Origin: Boswellia sacra | Taxonomy: Eukaryota; Streptophyta; Magnoliopsida; Sapindales; Burseraceae | DNA: 64,000 bases | Reading direction: 5' to 3' | NCBI GenBank assembly: GCA_013180625.2 | Contig: SNVD02004565.1 | Coordinates: 868,001-932,000, forward strand | Part shown: positions 1-10,043 of the stretch, piece by piece | Layout: each line of letters starts with the position of its first letter | Position numbering within the stretch: position 1 is the stretch's first letter | Made by a program: the position numbers and the translations under genes | Notes under the pieces: generated by a model | The model's input: only the letters and a program-made list of their open reading frames with translations | What the model was told of the DNA's origin: nothing | Database searches by the model: none

Positions 1-620
1 GGATCAAATGTATTCCTTGTCAAACAAGCCATGAGACGCCTGTAAGGTATACTACTAATCTGCCAAGCCCCATACTCATAATGCCACTCATTCAACTTAA
101 CAACATAAGTTCTATCAATATCTAGCAATTCTTAGCAGTGGTCTTTACTACACAAAATTCTTAGGTTCCTCCCCTCATGCCTTTGTTTTTCAATTTTTTT
201 TTCACTACATTTGGGGCTATGTCAGTGTCCTATGTTTGAGCATTTGTAGCCCTCTCATGGAGCCTGAACCTTCCTTATAAGTGTGAGGACTGATTTGCTT
301 CTTTGTTCTCCCAACCAGCTATTGAATGATTCAGTTAGGTTATTTGTCACATGATCATATTTAATTTCCTCATCAAAGGCATGTTTTGACCATCAGCTAG
401 GAGGGATTTTTTAAAGGTATAAGAAAGCTGTCTCATCTAAATTTTTTATTTGTTCCATGGCAACATGGAAATGCCACCTGTTAGTGGATCTACTGGCCTG
501 CTAAAACAGATTTTTAAACAGTATCCCAGACCACTTAGACCTAAAATTAGCATAAATTTCCCTTCCTCTGCCTTGATGCTTAAGGATAATCTGCTTTATG
601 GAACAATGCAATGCATTTTA
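1..620 (-). pseudogene. Mutator-like (MULE) transposase remnant
   Basis: Read on the minus strand this stretch gives broken but recognisable pieces of a plant MuDR-type transposase. From high to low coordinates there is a YANFRSKW-like piece and an LFxQAS piece near 480-560, then FHVAMEQIKNLDETAF, then YDHVTNNLTESFNSWLGEQ near 300-365, and at the left edge a degenerate SWIM-type zinc finger (CGAWQISGIPC-like, with Cys and His ligands replaced by Tyr and Arg). Several in-frame stops occur, for instance after the RKVQAP piece and in the KIPPS piece. It is therefore a dead fragment that continues off the left edge. No terminal repeats are visible here. The family call rests on remembered MULE motifs; a protein-profile search would settle it. 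Confidence 0.72.
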
Positions 621-1422
621 TTTTGAAGTAAAATCACATTTACCCCTTAAATACACGGTTGTAGTTACAGTTCCAAGGAATTAAGTTTGACAGTTACATT
701 AGTAATTACTATTGATGCCTACAATAGTCAATTATTTTAGGTTTTAGGCTAAGTTGTACTGAAGGATTGAATTATGATTGAATACATTTCGTCATTTTAT
801 CCTTGTGATAGATGATAGGGTAAAAGGATTTTGGTAAAGATGGTTTTACCTGTGTAGGAAAGACGAGCTTCTGCGCTACCAAATGTTGGTGTATCATCTA
901 TAATTTTATTGTGTATAAAAGAATAGTGAAACAATATTATGTAGGCCACCCCGACTCCTGACTGCTACAATTGAGCTCTGTTGAGTCAAGATCTGAAATA
1001 GAATCAGATAAAGAATTCTTAAACTGCCACTTTTGTGAATTGGAAATTTTTAGAACCAAAATAGTAGGTTGTACGTAAAAGACGTTTACCTGCTTTGGTC
1101 CTGTCAAGCCTATAAATTTTGGTGGCCAAAAGAGGTGATTTATGGAGAAAAATGATTTCCATATCATACGCCACTTATTCATTGCAAATAACAAGTACTT
1201 AGCTTATTTTTCAAACATCTAGTTAGGCTTGAAAGTTTTATTCCTGTTTGGATTGGGTGGCAGAAGAAACTAATGCTTGTGCTAAGATGCTATTGCAAAA
1301 ATCATACTAATTACATCTGTTCAGCATACTCAGTCTAGATGCCTCTTATTCAGATCTAGGGTTTAAATCAATCTCCTCAGATTTTCTCTTTTATACTGAT
1401 GGAACTTTTCTGCTGGTGAAAG
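621..1422. other. Non-coding stretch upstream of kinase exons
   Basis: AT-rich DNA between the MULE remnant and the first recognisable kinase exon. It is probably intron of the kinase gene, because the exon at 1423 begins mid-domain. I find no earlier kinase exon in the window, so they lie left of it or beyond the MULE insertion. Nothing else recognised. Confidence 0.5.
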
Positions 1423-2174
1423 GGGTTGATGTGCATACACAGGATGAAAATAGTCCATCGCGACCTAAAAAGCGCAAACTGCCTTGTGAATAAGCACTGG
1501 ACTGTGAAGATATGTGATTTTGGGCTCTCAAGAATAATGACGGAGTCACCCATCAGAGACTCCTCATCTGCAGGAACTCCAGAATGGATGGCTCCGGAGC
1601 TAATTCGTAATGAACCCTTCACAGAAAAATGTGATATTTTTAGCCTTGGGGTGATAATGTGGGAGGTCTGCACTCTGAATAGACCGTGGGAAGGTGTACT
1701 ACCAGAGAGGGTATGCTGATACAAATTCCATTTGGTTTTGCTTTTCTTTTCTAAAATCTTTATTATTCGTTTAAACACATAGATGAATAAATTCATTTAT
1801 TGATGTCTGAATTGTAAGTATTTGAAGCATATCTGACGCTTTCTCCTGTCCAGGTTGTTTATGCTGTTGCAAATGAAGGATCACGCTTGGATATTCCTGA
1901 AGGTCCACTGGGCTCATTGATATCAGGTTTGGCACTTTCTTTTTAATTTGCTAGGACAGGATATCAACATTTTCCTTCCCTCTTGGCTATATTCTATGAC
2001 CATTTTGTCCAACCTTAACCAGAAATAACCCGGCCGGCCTAAAAGGAAATTGATATGGGCTAATGTCTTGTTCATGTCTTTTTTGTTGCAGACTGTTGGG
2101 CTGAACCACAAGAAAGGCCTAGCTGTGAGGAGGTACTGGGCCGCTTGCTGGACTGCGAGTACTCACTTTGCTGA
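1423..2174 (+). CDS. Raf-like MAPKKK, C-terminal exons (partial)
   Basis: Three exons, 1423-1710, 1854-1926 and 2092-2174, join in frame (phases 0, 1) with AG/GT borders and end at TGA 2172-2174. They encode the C-terminal half of a protein kinase domain: LMCIHRMKIVHRDLKSAN with the HRD catalytic loop, CDFGLSR with the DFG magnesium-binding Asp, the activation segment, WMAPE, CDIFSLGVIMWE, and a C-terminus ending DCEYSLC. The HRDLKSAN loop and the GTPEWMAPE segment are typical of plant Raf-like (CTR1/EDR1-related) MAPKKKs, here closest in memory to the At3g58640/At2g42640 group. The ATP-binding lobe is missing because upstream exons are not in the window. The gene is convergent with MAX2, about 410 bp apart. 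No break is seen in the part present. Confidence 0.85.
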
Positions 2175-2588
2175 TACAACCTACTTCTGTGTATAGAAAA
2201 ACATGGTAGAGTTGGTATAGTGTATTTCGGCTTCGTAAGTTGTAGACTATCATGATTTTTCCAATAATTGTAAAACAGTTAAAAAGCATAGAATTTTCCC
2301 TTTTTCGGTTTCCCATGTCTGGATCTCTTGATCTTTTTTGGCATCATACCCAGTTTAGTGGATTCATTTTTTTTTTTAATCGTCTGAAATTGCACGTCCT
2401 GTGATTGTACATCTCAAGGTTACACTGGCTTAAAAAAAAAAAAAAAAAGTAAAATGAGTAACATGCATGGGAACTCAGTTTTCAAAACTCGTTTACGCAT
2501 CAGAATGCTGGTTGGTACATATACAACTGGAGCATTCCGTGGTAATAGATGGGGCTGGTGAGGACAAGCATTGACCCACTACTTTGTT
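2175..2588. other. Convergent 3' regions of kinase and MAX2
   Basis: Short intergenic stretch with a poly-T run near 2368 and a poly-A run near 2432. It should hold the 3' UTRs of both converging genes. No further feature seen. Confidence 0.5.
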
Positions 2589-4697
2589 TCAGTCATCAAT
2601 GCGTTTCCTATGCAAGGCGTCTTCGAAGCGACAGCAAGAGTCCACTCGCAGCTCCGTACTCATATCATTCTCTGGTGCCGGATAGTAATCTTCCCTCAGC
2701 TGTACATCCCTCAGATTAGGAACAACAGGAAGGAACATCATGAAATGTTCGTGAGCCGTTCCGTGAATAAATAGCTTCCTCAGCGAATTAACCTGCGCAA
2801 TCAAACCAACGGCCGGAAGCGACAGGCTCCTATGGTTAACATCCCTGTCTTGCGGAGGCCAATAATCAAGCTCACTCAGTCTTAAACTCCCAATATCGTT
2901 CAAGAAAAACCTCTCCCACAAGCTCAAATCCATTTGTCCTGAGGGCGCAGTTAGAGCATAACCTATTGTATCACCACAATCCAACTTCAACTTTGAAAGG
3001 CGAGGATACCGCTCTAGACAGCTCAATCCGAAAGCAGGCCCTGATGGTTTGTACCGTCCCCGGCTATCCCCTTCCACCTTTATACAAATCTCCTCCAAGT
3101 TAGGACAATCATCGAGACCCAATAATGGTAGCGGCGTTAAAAGTTCACCAACTTCAATCCAAAGAGACAGGCTTTTCAAGCTCTCCCATGTCTTGCTCCA
3201 GAATCCATTTCCATTGCTTTGCATCAAGTAGACATCTTCGGCAAGAGAGTGTCTGCGTTTCTTCTTCTTGTTGCTCATATCTTCAAACGACGAACCATCC
3301 TCATCATTCACTTCATTAAGGTCAAAATTTTCGACTCCTGGATCTGAACTCCCGCCTTCTTCCAGTCCATCCCACACACAATCGATATGTAGTTTTTGAA
3401 TGCGATCACGAACCGGCTCCAAAGCTCTGCAAGATGCCTTAGCATCAAGGTTCTTACAACAAGAAATCTTGACCTCAACTAGAGTCTTTTGAAGCAAACA
3501 AGCCATTGTCCTCAACCCCTTAACTGTAATATTCTTGCACCCTTCAACTTCGAACTTTGCTAATGCACAGCACCCTCTCCCAATCGCTATCAAACCCATA
3601 TCACTCAAGTCACTGCAATTCTTTATCGACAAACACTCAAGGCCTCCGCACAAGGCAACTCCATCAAGCTGTGAACCAAGAGCCAAACAAACCCCATGAA
3701 ACTGTCCCAACTTAAGTACTTTGAGATTCAAGCATTTTGACTTGAGCACCTCCAAAGCCAAACCACTATCTCTCACATTCTTACACACATCAAGAACCAG
3801 CTCCTCGAGCAACGGCAAGCCACTGAAAAGCTGTATCAAAGTCTCTCGACTGATCATTGCGTCCTCCGAAGTGAAACCCCCACTTTCAGGATCTCCTCTG
3901 AGATTAGCCAACGACGACGTATCGACCAAGTGAAGAACGGACAGCTTCGGACAGTTGGTTGCAATGGCCAATAAAGTTTCGTCACCAACGAATCCAACGT
4001 ACCTCGGATCAAACATACACGCAACCAGAAACGTGGTGAGGTTGGGACAAGCGGCAGTGATGTCACGTATCTCTTGCGACTTAAAACCCTGGGTAAACGA
4101 CGCCGTAAGGAGATTCAATTGAGTGAGATTAGCAGATTTGGTTGGGAAAGCTTGGAGAACCGGAGGGAGATCTTCAGTCCAGTAATAGAAATTAGAAAGA
4201 TCAAGGGACGTGAGGGATTCGCATTTTTCAAACAGAGGTAAGAAATCAGCTCCTATAGGCAACTGTGGCCGTTGATGCCAACGAACTAATTTGACGTGGC
4301 TCAATCTCGGCCACTGAGGAAGCAAAACCTGGAGAGTGGAAGGTACTCGTGAGTAAACGGTGAGAGACGTTACTAAAGGAAAAGCCTGTCGTAGACGGTG
4401 AGCCAGAAGATATGGATCAGACTGTGCGGAAGCGGAGAGGAGAGAGTGACCCCAGGGAGAGAGAAGGGATAGGTCTAAGTTGGTGACTGATCTGAAACCG
4501 GTGGGAATCAAGTAAAGATAGCGCGCGTTGCCCCGGAGCGTTAGAGAGGTGCGCGTGGTCCTCTCGAGCAAGTGAAACCTCCTGCTTACTAGAGAGAGAG
4601 AGTTTCGTGAGCGAGTGTCGCTGATTAAAGCAAAAATGTTAGAGAGAATTACGTCAGGGAGATCAACGATGTTGGTAGTAGCTGCTGTGGCAGCCAT
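2589..4697 (-). CDS. MAX2: F-box/LRR protein MAX2 (strigolactone and karrikin signalling)
   Basis: A 702-aa intronless ORF. It opens MAATAATTNIVDLPDVILSN, which is the start of the F-box (residues about 8-50, ending in SLVSRRFHLLERTTR). A long run of leucine-rich repeats follows (for example LTSLDLSNFYYW, NLTTFLVACMFDPRYVG, LECLSIKNCSDLSDMG). An acidic loop with a KKKKRR patch lies near residue 476 and may act as a nuclear signal, and the protein ends RFEDALHRKRIDD. MAX2/D3 is the substrate-receptor subunit of a nuclear SCF ubiquitin ligase. It works with the D14 and KAI2 receptors to drive destruction of SMXL/D53 repressors. Length and lack of introns match known MAX2 genes. The frame stays open to an ATG at 4820, but the ATG at 4697 is preferred because it begins the conserved N-terminus. 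No damage seen. Confidence 0.96.
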   Translation of the reverse strand: MAATAATTNIVDLPDVILSNIFALISDTRSRNSLSLVSRRFHLLERTTRTSLTLRGNARYLYLIPTGFRSVTNLDLSLLSPWGHSLLSASAQSDPYLLAHRLRQAFPLVTSLTVYSRVPSTLQVLLPQWPRLSHVKLVRWHQRPQLPIGADFLPLFEKCESLTSLDLSNFYYWTEDLPPVLQAFPTKSANLTQLNLLTASFTQGFKSQEIRDITAACPNLTTFLVACMFDPRYVGFVGDETLLAIATNCPKLSVLHLVDTSSLANLRGDPESGGFTSEDAMISRETLIQLFSGLPLLEELVLDVCKNVRDSGLALEVLKSKCLNLKVLKLGQFHGVCLALGSQLDGVALCGGLECLSIKNCSDLSDMGLIAIGRGCCALAKFEVEGCKNITVKGLRTMACLLQKTLVEVKISCCKNLDAKASCRALEPVRDRIQKLHIDCVWDGLEEGGSSDPGVENFDLNEVNDEDGSSFEDMSNKKKKRRHSLAEDVYLMQSNGNGFWSKTWESLKSLSLWIEVGELLTPLPLLGLDDCPNLEEICIKVEGDSRGRYKPSGPAFGLSCLERYPRLSKLKLDCGDTIGYALTAPSGQMDLSLWERFFLNDIGSLRLSELDYWPPQDRDVNHRSLSLPAVGLIAQVNSLRKLFIHGTAHEHFMMFLPVVPNLRDVQLREDYYPAPENDMSTELRVDSCCRFEDALHRKRIDD

Positions 4698-5836
4698 GAC
4701 AGGCGGTGAGCAGACGCTCCTGTCGAGAGGTCGGTTGTTTAAGATGAGAAGAGAGGAGAAGATACAGAAATGAACAAGGCAAGCAAAGAGAGTTGAGTTG
4801 AGTTGAGTTAAGGAGTTCAAGAGTTAAGAGGAGTACGGTATGGCACGGGGAAACACGTGATTAGGATGTGTTTGTTTGGGAGTGTCATGAGGCAAATGAA
4901 AAATTGGTCCGGATGAAATGCAATGCAAATGCAATGTTTTTCTATTTGAAGTTTGAGGTTTGTTTCGTCTTTTCGATGGACTTTATTCATTTTCGTTGTC
5001 CTTTCGTCCACCTCCTTCCTCCACTACTCTACTCTATTCTCTACCTTTCTAACTCTTCATATTGTCATTAAAAAAAAAAAAAAAATCTTCGTATTATTAT
5101 TATTTAAAAAAATAATAAGGCTGCTTTTCACCCGATTATCATAAAAAGTACTTTTTACTGAAGTAGTTTTCTTAGAAAGCTCATTTATTTTATTTTTCTA
5201 AAAGTAATTGTCAAATTACACATGATGAAATTAAACCATTTGATCATCATTTTTTATACCTAATGAGCAAGTAGGTAACTCTTCATCATTCTACGATTAT
5301 CTGGAAGAATATTTGTATCTTTTAGGTCTTATCCTCTTCACTTGATTATTTTCTTTGAATTTGGTATTATACTTCTTAAGTGTAACTTCAATTATGATTA
5401 TTATTTTTTTAAATTTTTTCTATTTCTTATTATTTTATAAAAAAATAGTTAGTAATTTAGGATGGGATGAGAGTACTGTAAACGTATTTTGGAATCCAAA
5501 GAATATGAGAAAAGAAGTGAATAGCATTTTCTGAAAAATTTCCCTGAAAGGAAAGGCTTTTACCAAGTCCAAGTGGATGATTCTCTGTCGTTCTAATATG
5601 CATATTTAACATTTACCATAACAGAAAAGAGTGATCCTCTGTTACCCTGTTATGCTGCTGGAGTCACACACGCTGCATACCATCACAATGGACTTTGGAT
5701 TCCCGTATGCAGTAAAGCGCGCTTCTCTTGTTTCCAAGTTCCTCGTACGCTACCATCTCAACTTAAAAGAAGGGCGGATTTTAAAAAATAAATATTATCT
5801 AGATTTAAAGAAGTCCGGCAAGATCTTCACACCAAT
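4698..5836. other. MAX2 upstream region
   Basis: Contains the 5' UTR and promoter of MAX2 (minus strand), CT/GA-rich near 4740-4830, then AT-rich DNA with poly-A at 5069-5085. No other gene or clear element recognised before the tRNA. Confidence 0.5.
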
Positions 5837-5917
5837 GTCAAGATGGCCGAGTTGGTCTAAGGCGCCAGTTTCAGGTACTGGTCCGAAAGGGCATGGGTTC
5901 GAATCCCATTCTTGACA
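5837..5917 (+). tRNA. tRNA-Leu (anticodon CAG)
   Basis: An 81-nt class II tRNA. The acceptor stem GTCAAGA pairs with TCTTGAC, followed by discriminator A. The D arm contains GGCCGAG (A box) and GGTCTAAGG. The anticodon stem CCAGT/ACTGG encloses the loop TTCAGGT, giving anticodon CAG, which reads CUG leucine codons. A long variable arm TCCGAAAGGGC and a T arm ATGGG-TTCGAAT-CCCAT (B box) complete the cloverleaf. There is no intron. A run of nine T at 5920-5928 directly downstream is a normal Pol III terminator. It appears to be an intact gene. Confidence 0.95.
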
Positions 5918-6096
5918 AATTTTTTTTTAATTTTATTATTTATTTATATCTTATACAAAATTAAAGCAAATAAATGATTCAGATTACATCACATTCCATA
6001 TCAACATCTTGGAGAAATCTGGAAAATATATGAAATCTTTTGCTTTGAACAGAAAGAAAGGGACTACTTATATTTTAACACAAAACTGTTCTTAAT

Positions 6097-6098
<2 letters not shown>

Positions 6099-6156
<58 letters not shown>
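6099..6156. repeat. (AT)n(GA)n microsatellite, left flank of LTR-like element
   Basis: An AT dinucleotide run followed by a GA run ending exactly where the TGTAACGACCC terminus begins. A GA run resumes at 7762-7789, directly after the TTACA end of the element. The two GA runs look like one microsatellite split by an insertion. Confidence 0.8.
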
Positions 6157-6625
6157 TGTAACGACCCATCCCCCGCCCGATCTCTCCCGGGCGCACACGG
6201 ACCCCCCTGCCCTGCCTCCGGGGTCACAGGTACATGGCCGGACACTCTAAGGTATTGTCCGCTCTGGGGCCCACCGGTCCCGCACGGTTTTGTCCACACT
6301 CCGTGTATCTACACACGGGTGTGACGCCTCCCCCACTCGAACCCATGACCCATAGGTCATTGAAGTTCGAAGTGAGTACCATTCGGGCAAGTTGCTCGAA
6401 TGGTACTCACTTCGAACTTCAATGACCTATGGGTCATGGGTTCGAGTGGGGGAGGCGTCACACCCGTGTGTAGATACACGGAGTGTGGACAAAACCGTGC
6501 GGGACCGGTGGGCCCCAGAGCGGACAATACCTTAGAGTGTCCGGCCATGTACCTGTGACCCCGGAGGCAGGGCAGGGGGGTCCGTGTGCGCCCGGGAGAG
6601 ATCGGGCGGGGGATGGGTCGTTACA
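6157..6625. repeat. 469-bp nearly perfect palindrome (hairpin, ~1-nt loop)
   Basis: Two 234-bp arms, 6157-6390 and 6392-6625, are reverse complements around a single central base at 6391. Near the centre, ATTCGGGCAA faces TTGCTCGAAT, with one mismatch that would be a G:U pair in RNA. The arms are GC-rich (CCCCCGCCCG, CCCCCCTGCCC), unlike the surrounding AT-rich DNA. Each arm starts or ends with the same LTR-like terminus TGTAACGACCC. A transcript through it would fold into a long double-stranded RNA. The mirror-image ORFs found here are a by-product of the palindrome, not genes. Confidence 0.93.
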
Positions 6626-7754
6626 TAAAAATTTCAAAAATATTAATTCAGAATTTCGAAGATTTCTAAAATCTTAAATATCATGCTTTAACTGAATTAT
6701 TTTTTTTTAATTTGCTATTATGCTGAATATAAAATATATCATCATTTTATAAATAAAAAACATCATTTCTTCAACATGTGTATTTATTTAAGGAAAATAA
6801 CTAAATACCTCAATTTTTCTATACAAATTCATTTAATTATAAATATCTCTTTCCCAATAATAAACAAACACTTTCTACATTCAATTAACATATAAAATAT
6901 ATTCATTCTATAACTTTCACTTTAAATTCATTTTTCTATTGTATTCAAACTTATCAAAATAACGCTTACTATATATTCAAAAACTAATCTATTAGCACTA
7001 CCCATAACTATCACTTCTATCTAAAATTTAATATTTATACACATTTATTTTTAAAATACATAAATCATTATTATCTATTCTAAAACATTTAATATAACTC
7101 AATTAATTAAACTAATAATTTAAATTATATGAAAAACCATAAATTTAATACACTTAAATATAATATGAAATTCTCAAAACATAATCCACTCACTGAATTT
7201 AAGCTCTTTTATGGATGAATAATGTTATGAGAATTATTTGATGGCCGGAAATCATAACCGGAAATGTCGCCGGAAAGTTGTCGCCGGCGAGTGAATAGTG
7301 ACCGAATTTTGGTTTCTCTTCGATTTGCAAAATTCGTATATCAACATGTAACAAAATTGGTATGGTTAGGAAGAGCATGGAACAAGCTTTAATTTAATGT
7401 AAAGATTTATAGGTAACTCACCGGATTTTGGCCGGAAAACGCATAGGAAGCCGTCGGCTTCCATGCTTCGATCCGCAAAAACGGTGAAGAATCCAAGGAC
7501 AATACATATATGGATGGAAAGAGGACATTACAAGCTTCAAAATGATATATTATGGGACTCGAGACTCACCGGAAATTGGCCGGAATCGCTACTCAAAGGC
7601 AACGGTGAACAGTATCCGGCATGAACAGTAAAAACGAATTTCCCAAAATTCCAGAATTCTCCTCCCTTTCCTATTCACCCTCTCTTATTTATAATTAAAA
7701 TTTTGGGCTGGGCCGGGCCTTCTTCACAGCCCAATGGGTTCAAAACCCAATGGG

Positions 7755-7761
<7 letters not shown>
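6157..7761. mobile_element. Putative solo LTR or LTR-like element with an internal palindrome
   Basis: The segment begins TGTAACGACCC and ends GGGTATTACA, that is TG...CA with near-mirror ends, as in many plant LTRs (Tekay/Del-type Ty3/gypsy LTRs begin TGTAAC and end GTTACA in my recollection). Both outer flanks are GA microsatellite, so a 5-bp duplication GAGAG is present at 6152-6156 and 7762-7766, though in a repeat this is weak evidence. The interior holds a GC-rich palindrome (6157-6625), an AT-rich middle, and a 3' part rich in CCGGAAA and GCCGG motifs (7240-7640) with AGCCCAATGGG near the end. No protease, reverse transcriptase or integrase coding is present. It could also be a non-LTR foldback element. 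Orientation is inferred as +. Confidence 0.55.
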
Positions 7762-7792
<31 letters not shown>

Positions 7793-7878
7793 GGCACAAT
7801 TAATATCCCACTGTGAGGCAAAGCATTAATTAACTATAAAGGATCCGTTTCAATTCAGACAACTAATTATTTTGTCTC

Positions 7879-9078
7879 TCAACTATGAATTCCACTTCCT
7901 TTGTCTGAGCCCGTAATTAATCCTTCCCGTCTCAGCTTATCTTCCTTAGATTTTCTGCAAAAAATGACCCAAGAATTCACCTCCAAAGCTATACAAGCAC
8001 CAATCAGTGAAGACAGGCACAAACAATAAGCCAACTTAGCATACGACCTGCCCTCTCCCATCACTTCAAACCCCTGAAAAACATTCACAACGCCTAGCAC
8101 CACACAAGCGTACCCAACAAAATGGTGGTACGATTTCCAGTACTTCCTGAACTTGTTAGTAGTCTTTGGCCTGAACAGCAGTGCAAGTGTCTGTAGAGCC
8201 CCCAAGCTAAATGCCGCAACCCCAAGTTTGCGATGCATCCCGTATATCACTCCAGGAGACAATTCTCCTAGCCTCATCCCAATAGCAAACCCAACTGTCC
8301 CTAGAAAAAATGCAAAAAGTTGGATCCCTGAATGTGCATAAAACCATGAGGGCCCAAGTGATTGTACGTGGCGCAAATATCTAGCAGTGACTGCTCCAAT
8401 AGGTAGCAGAACGCCCCATGAAATGGCGTTTACGATCCCATGCACAGTTCTCAGCGTTCTCACGTTGCTGTGTTGGACAGCAGTGGAGCCTGACATGATG
8501 TCAATGGTTGCAATAGATGAAAGATCGTTTGATGTAGTGGGATGGATTGTTGGAGAGTAACCTTGGACATAGAGGCCACGGTTCCATACATGGTGTATTT
8601 TGGTCTTGTTAGGTACGAGTTTTAATGTTGCAAAAATTTGGACTGTGGCACCGTTGTGTATGGTTGCCATTTTGCCGCCGTAGAGAGTGGCGGAGGAGGA
8701 GAGGAGTTTGATGTCAAGAGGTCTAGAGAGAAGTGGAGTTTTTTGGAGCTTGACGGTTGGGTCTAGAATGTAAGGAAGAAGCACTAACTGGCCAGAGTTA
8801 GGGTCTGGAAAGGCCACTAGGGCACGAGTGCCAGTCATTTCAGCTGAGCTAGGGTTTATGCCCCATCCAACCCAGCCTGAGGGAGAAATAAAGGTGCCAA
8901 AGAAGCAAAGGTCCAATGTGGCATTGTGGGCATGGAAGGTCCATGCTATCGAGGCTTGCTGTGTGGGGAGTGTCATGCATTTTTGAAAAGTTTTTGAGGC
9001 AGTAAGAGTGGTGCAGTGTGCAGAAAAGGCGCTATGCAGATGGGAAGAGAAAAGAAAGACGAGGAAGAGGAGAAGCAT
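7879..9078 (-). CDS. Secreted/plasma-membrane DOMON-cytochrome b561 protein, intronless (copy a)
   Basis: 399 aa, one exon. Signal peptide about 1-20 (MLLLFLVFLF...SAFSA). DOMON domain about 45-195, with Met81 and His179 at the positions that bind heme b in AIR12-type DOMON domains. Cytochrome b561 core about 210-375 with five hydrophobic helices and the four expected heme histidines: VHG His213, YAH His249, MHRKLG His282 and YHH His318/319. The C-terminus is cytosolic and basic. The family (CYB561/DOMON, often annotated auxin-responsive) is thought to move electrons across the plasma membrane to apoplastic acceptors, using ascorbate as donor. The frame is open to 9327, but the ATG at 9078 is chosen because the signal peptide starts there and the extension looks non-conserved. 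It diverges clearly from copies b-d and lies alone, on the opposite strand. Confidence 0.92.
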   Translation of the reverse strand: MLLLFLVFLFSSHLHSAFSAHCTTLTASKTFQKCMTLPTQQASIAWTFHAHNATLDLCFFGTFISPSGWVGWGINPSSAEMTGTRALVAFPDPNSGQLVLLPYILDPTVKLQKTPLLSRPLDIKLLSSSATLYGGKMATIHNGATVQIFATLKLVPNKTKIHHVWNRGLYVQGYSPTIHPTTSNDLSSIATIDIMSGSTAVQHSNVRTLRTVHGIVNAISWGVLLPIGAVTARYLRHVQSLGPSWFYAHSGIQLFAFFLGTVGFAIGMRLGELSPGVIYGMHRKLGVAAFSLGALQTLALLFRPKTTNKFRKYWKSYHHFVGYACVVLGVVNVFQGFEVMGEGRSYAKLAYCLCLSSLIGACIALEVNSWVIFCRKSKEDKLRREGLITGSDKGSGIHS

Positions 9079-10035
9079 GGTGGAGGGTGTGGTGTAGGAA
9101 GAGAGGAAAGGAAATGGCAAGGATGTGAAAGAGATTAGAAGCTTTTTGTTAACATTTATGTGTTTGATAAAAATGTTTTGGTTTGAGGGAAATGAGGATG
9201 ATGATGGATCATGATGGGCATTGGACATATTGTTAGAAAGTTTTGTATGTGCTTTGCTTTGAAGGTAAGGCAATATTATATATTGGGTTGGTGGATGTAT
9301 AGATGTAGACTTGTGATTTGTTTTCAATTAGAGAGTGATTATATTACAGGCTAGCAATGGCTTGATGTGAGAGATTAATGTCCCATTAATACATGCACCT
9401 TTGTTTCTTTGCATATGTAATGTAATAGATCAATTAACCTTTTGTTTTCTTAATTAAACGATTTTCTTCTTGATTTCTCTGAAAGAGGGATGGAAACATA
9501 TATTGTTTCAGTGTGGAATCAGAATTGTGCTGCTTGGCTTTGAAGCTAAGTTGCTAAAGTGAAATATACACTTGATTGTGTAGATTAGGAGTGTATGGTG
9601 CGCAAATTTTAGGCTTAAAGTAGAGAACGCCCATGCCTTCCATGAAATCATTATAGCGATAAGCCTAGTTCTCATGATTGCATGACCGAATTCCATTTCT
9701 TAAAAGTTACCGTGAAAATTGATCTTCAATGACAAGAAACACGGAAATGGTGATGTTTATTCATATCTTAGATCTTAATGGGACAATTGCAAATGATCCA
9801 AATTTAGGGGTTTATTGAATACTAATCCACTTTTAAAAAATTTAGATATTATGATAACAGGACGCTGATCATGATTGCGATCAAATACTATTGCATGCTG
9901 TGAATACTGTGTCATTGAGCTTTAATGTTGATAATAAAAAAAGGTCATGCATAATTTTTTAAGAGTATATTTATTTTTCAACGATGTCATTTAAGATAGA
10001 GACATGTTCATAGCTCTTTCTATCCTAGGTGTCGA
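9079..10035. other. Upstream region of DOMON/b561 copy a
   Basis: Holds the likely promoter of copy a (a TATATAAT-like box on the minus strand near 9275-9285) and AT-rich intergenic DNA. A 62-codon frame at 9508-9696 has no recognisable content. Nothing else seen. Confidence 0.45.
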
Positions 10036-10043
10036 TGTAAATA

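Noticed and set aside
4698..4820. Upstream ATG at 4820 as the MAX2 start
   Set aside because: The extra 41 residues are not part of the conserved MAX2 N-terminus, and the ATG at 4697 directly precedes the F-box region.
6075..6677. Four mirror-image ORFs in the palindrome
   Set aside because: They are the same translation read from both arms of an inverted repeat, with no domain content.
9079..9327. ATG at 9327 as the start of DOMON/b561 copy a
   Set aside because: It would add 83 low-complexity residues before the signal peptide; the family length fits the start at 9078.
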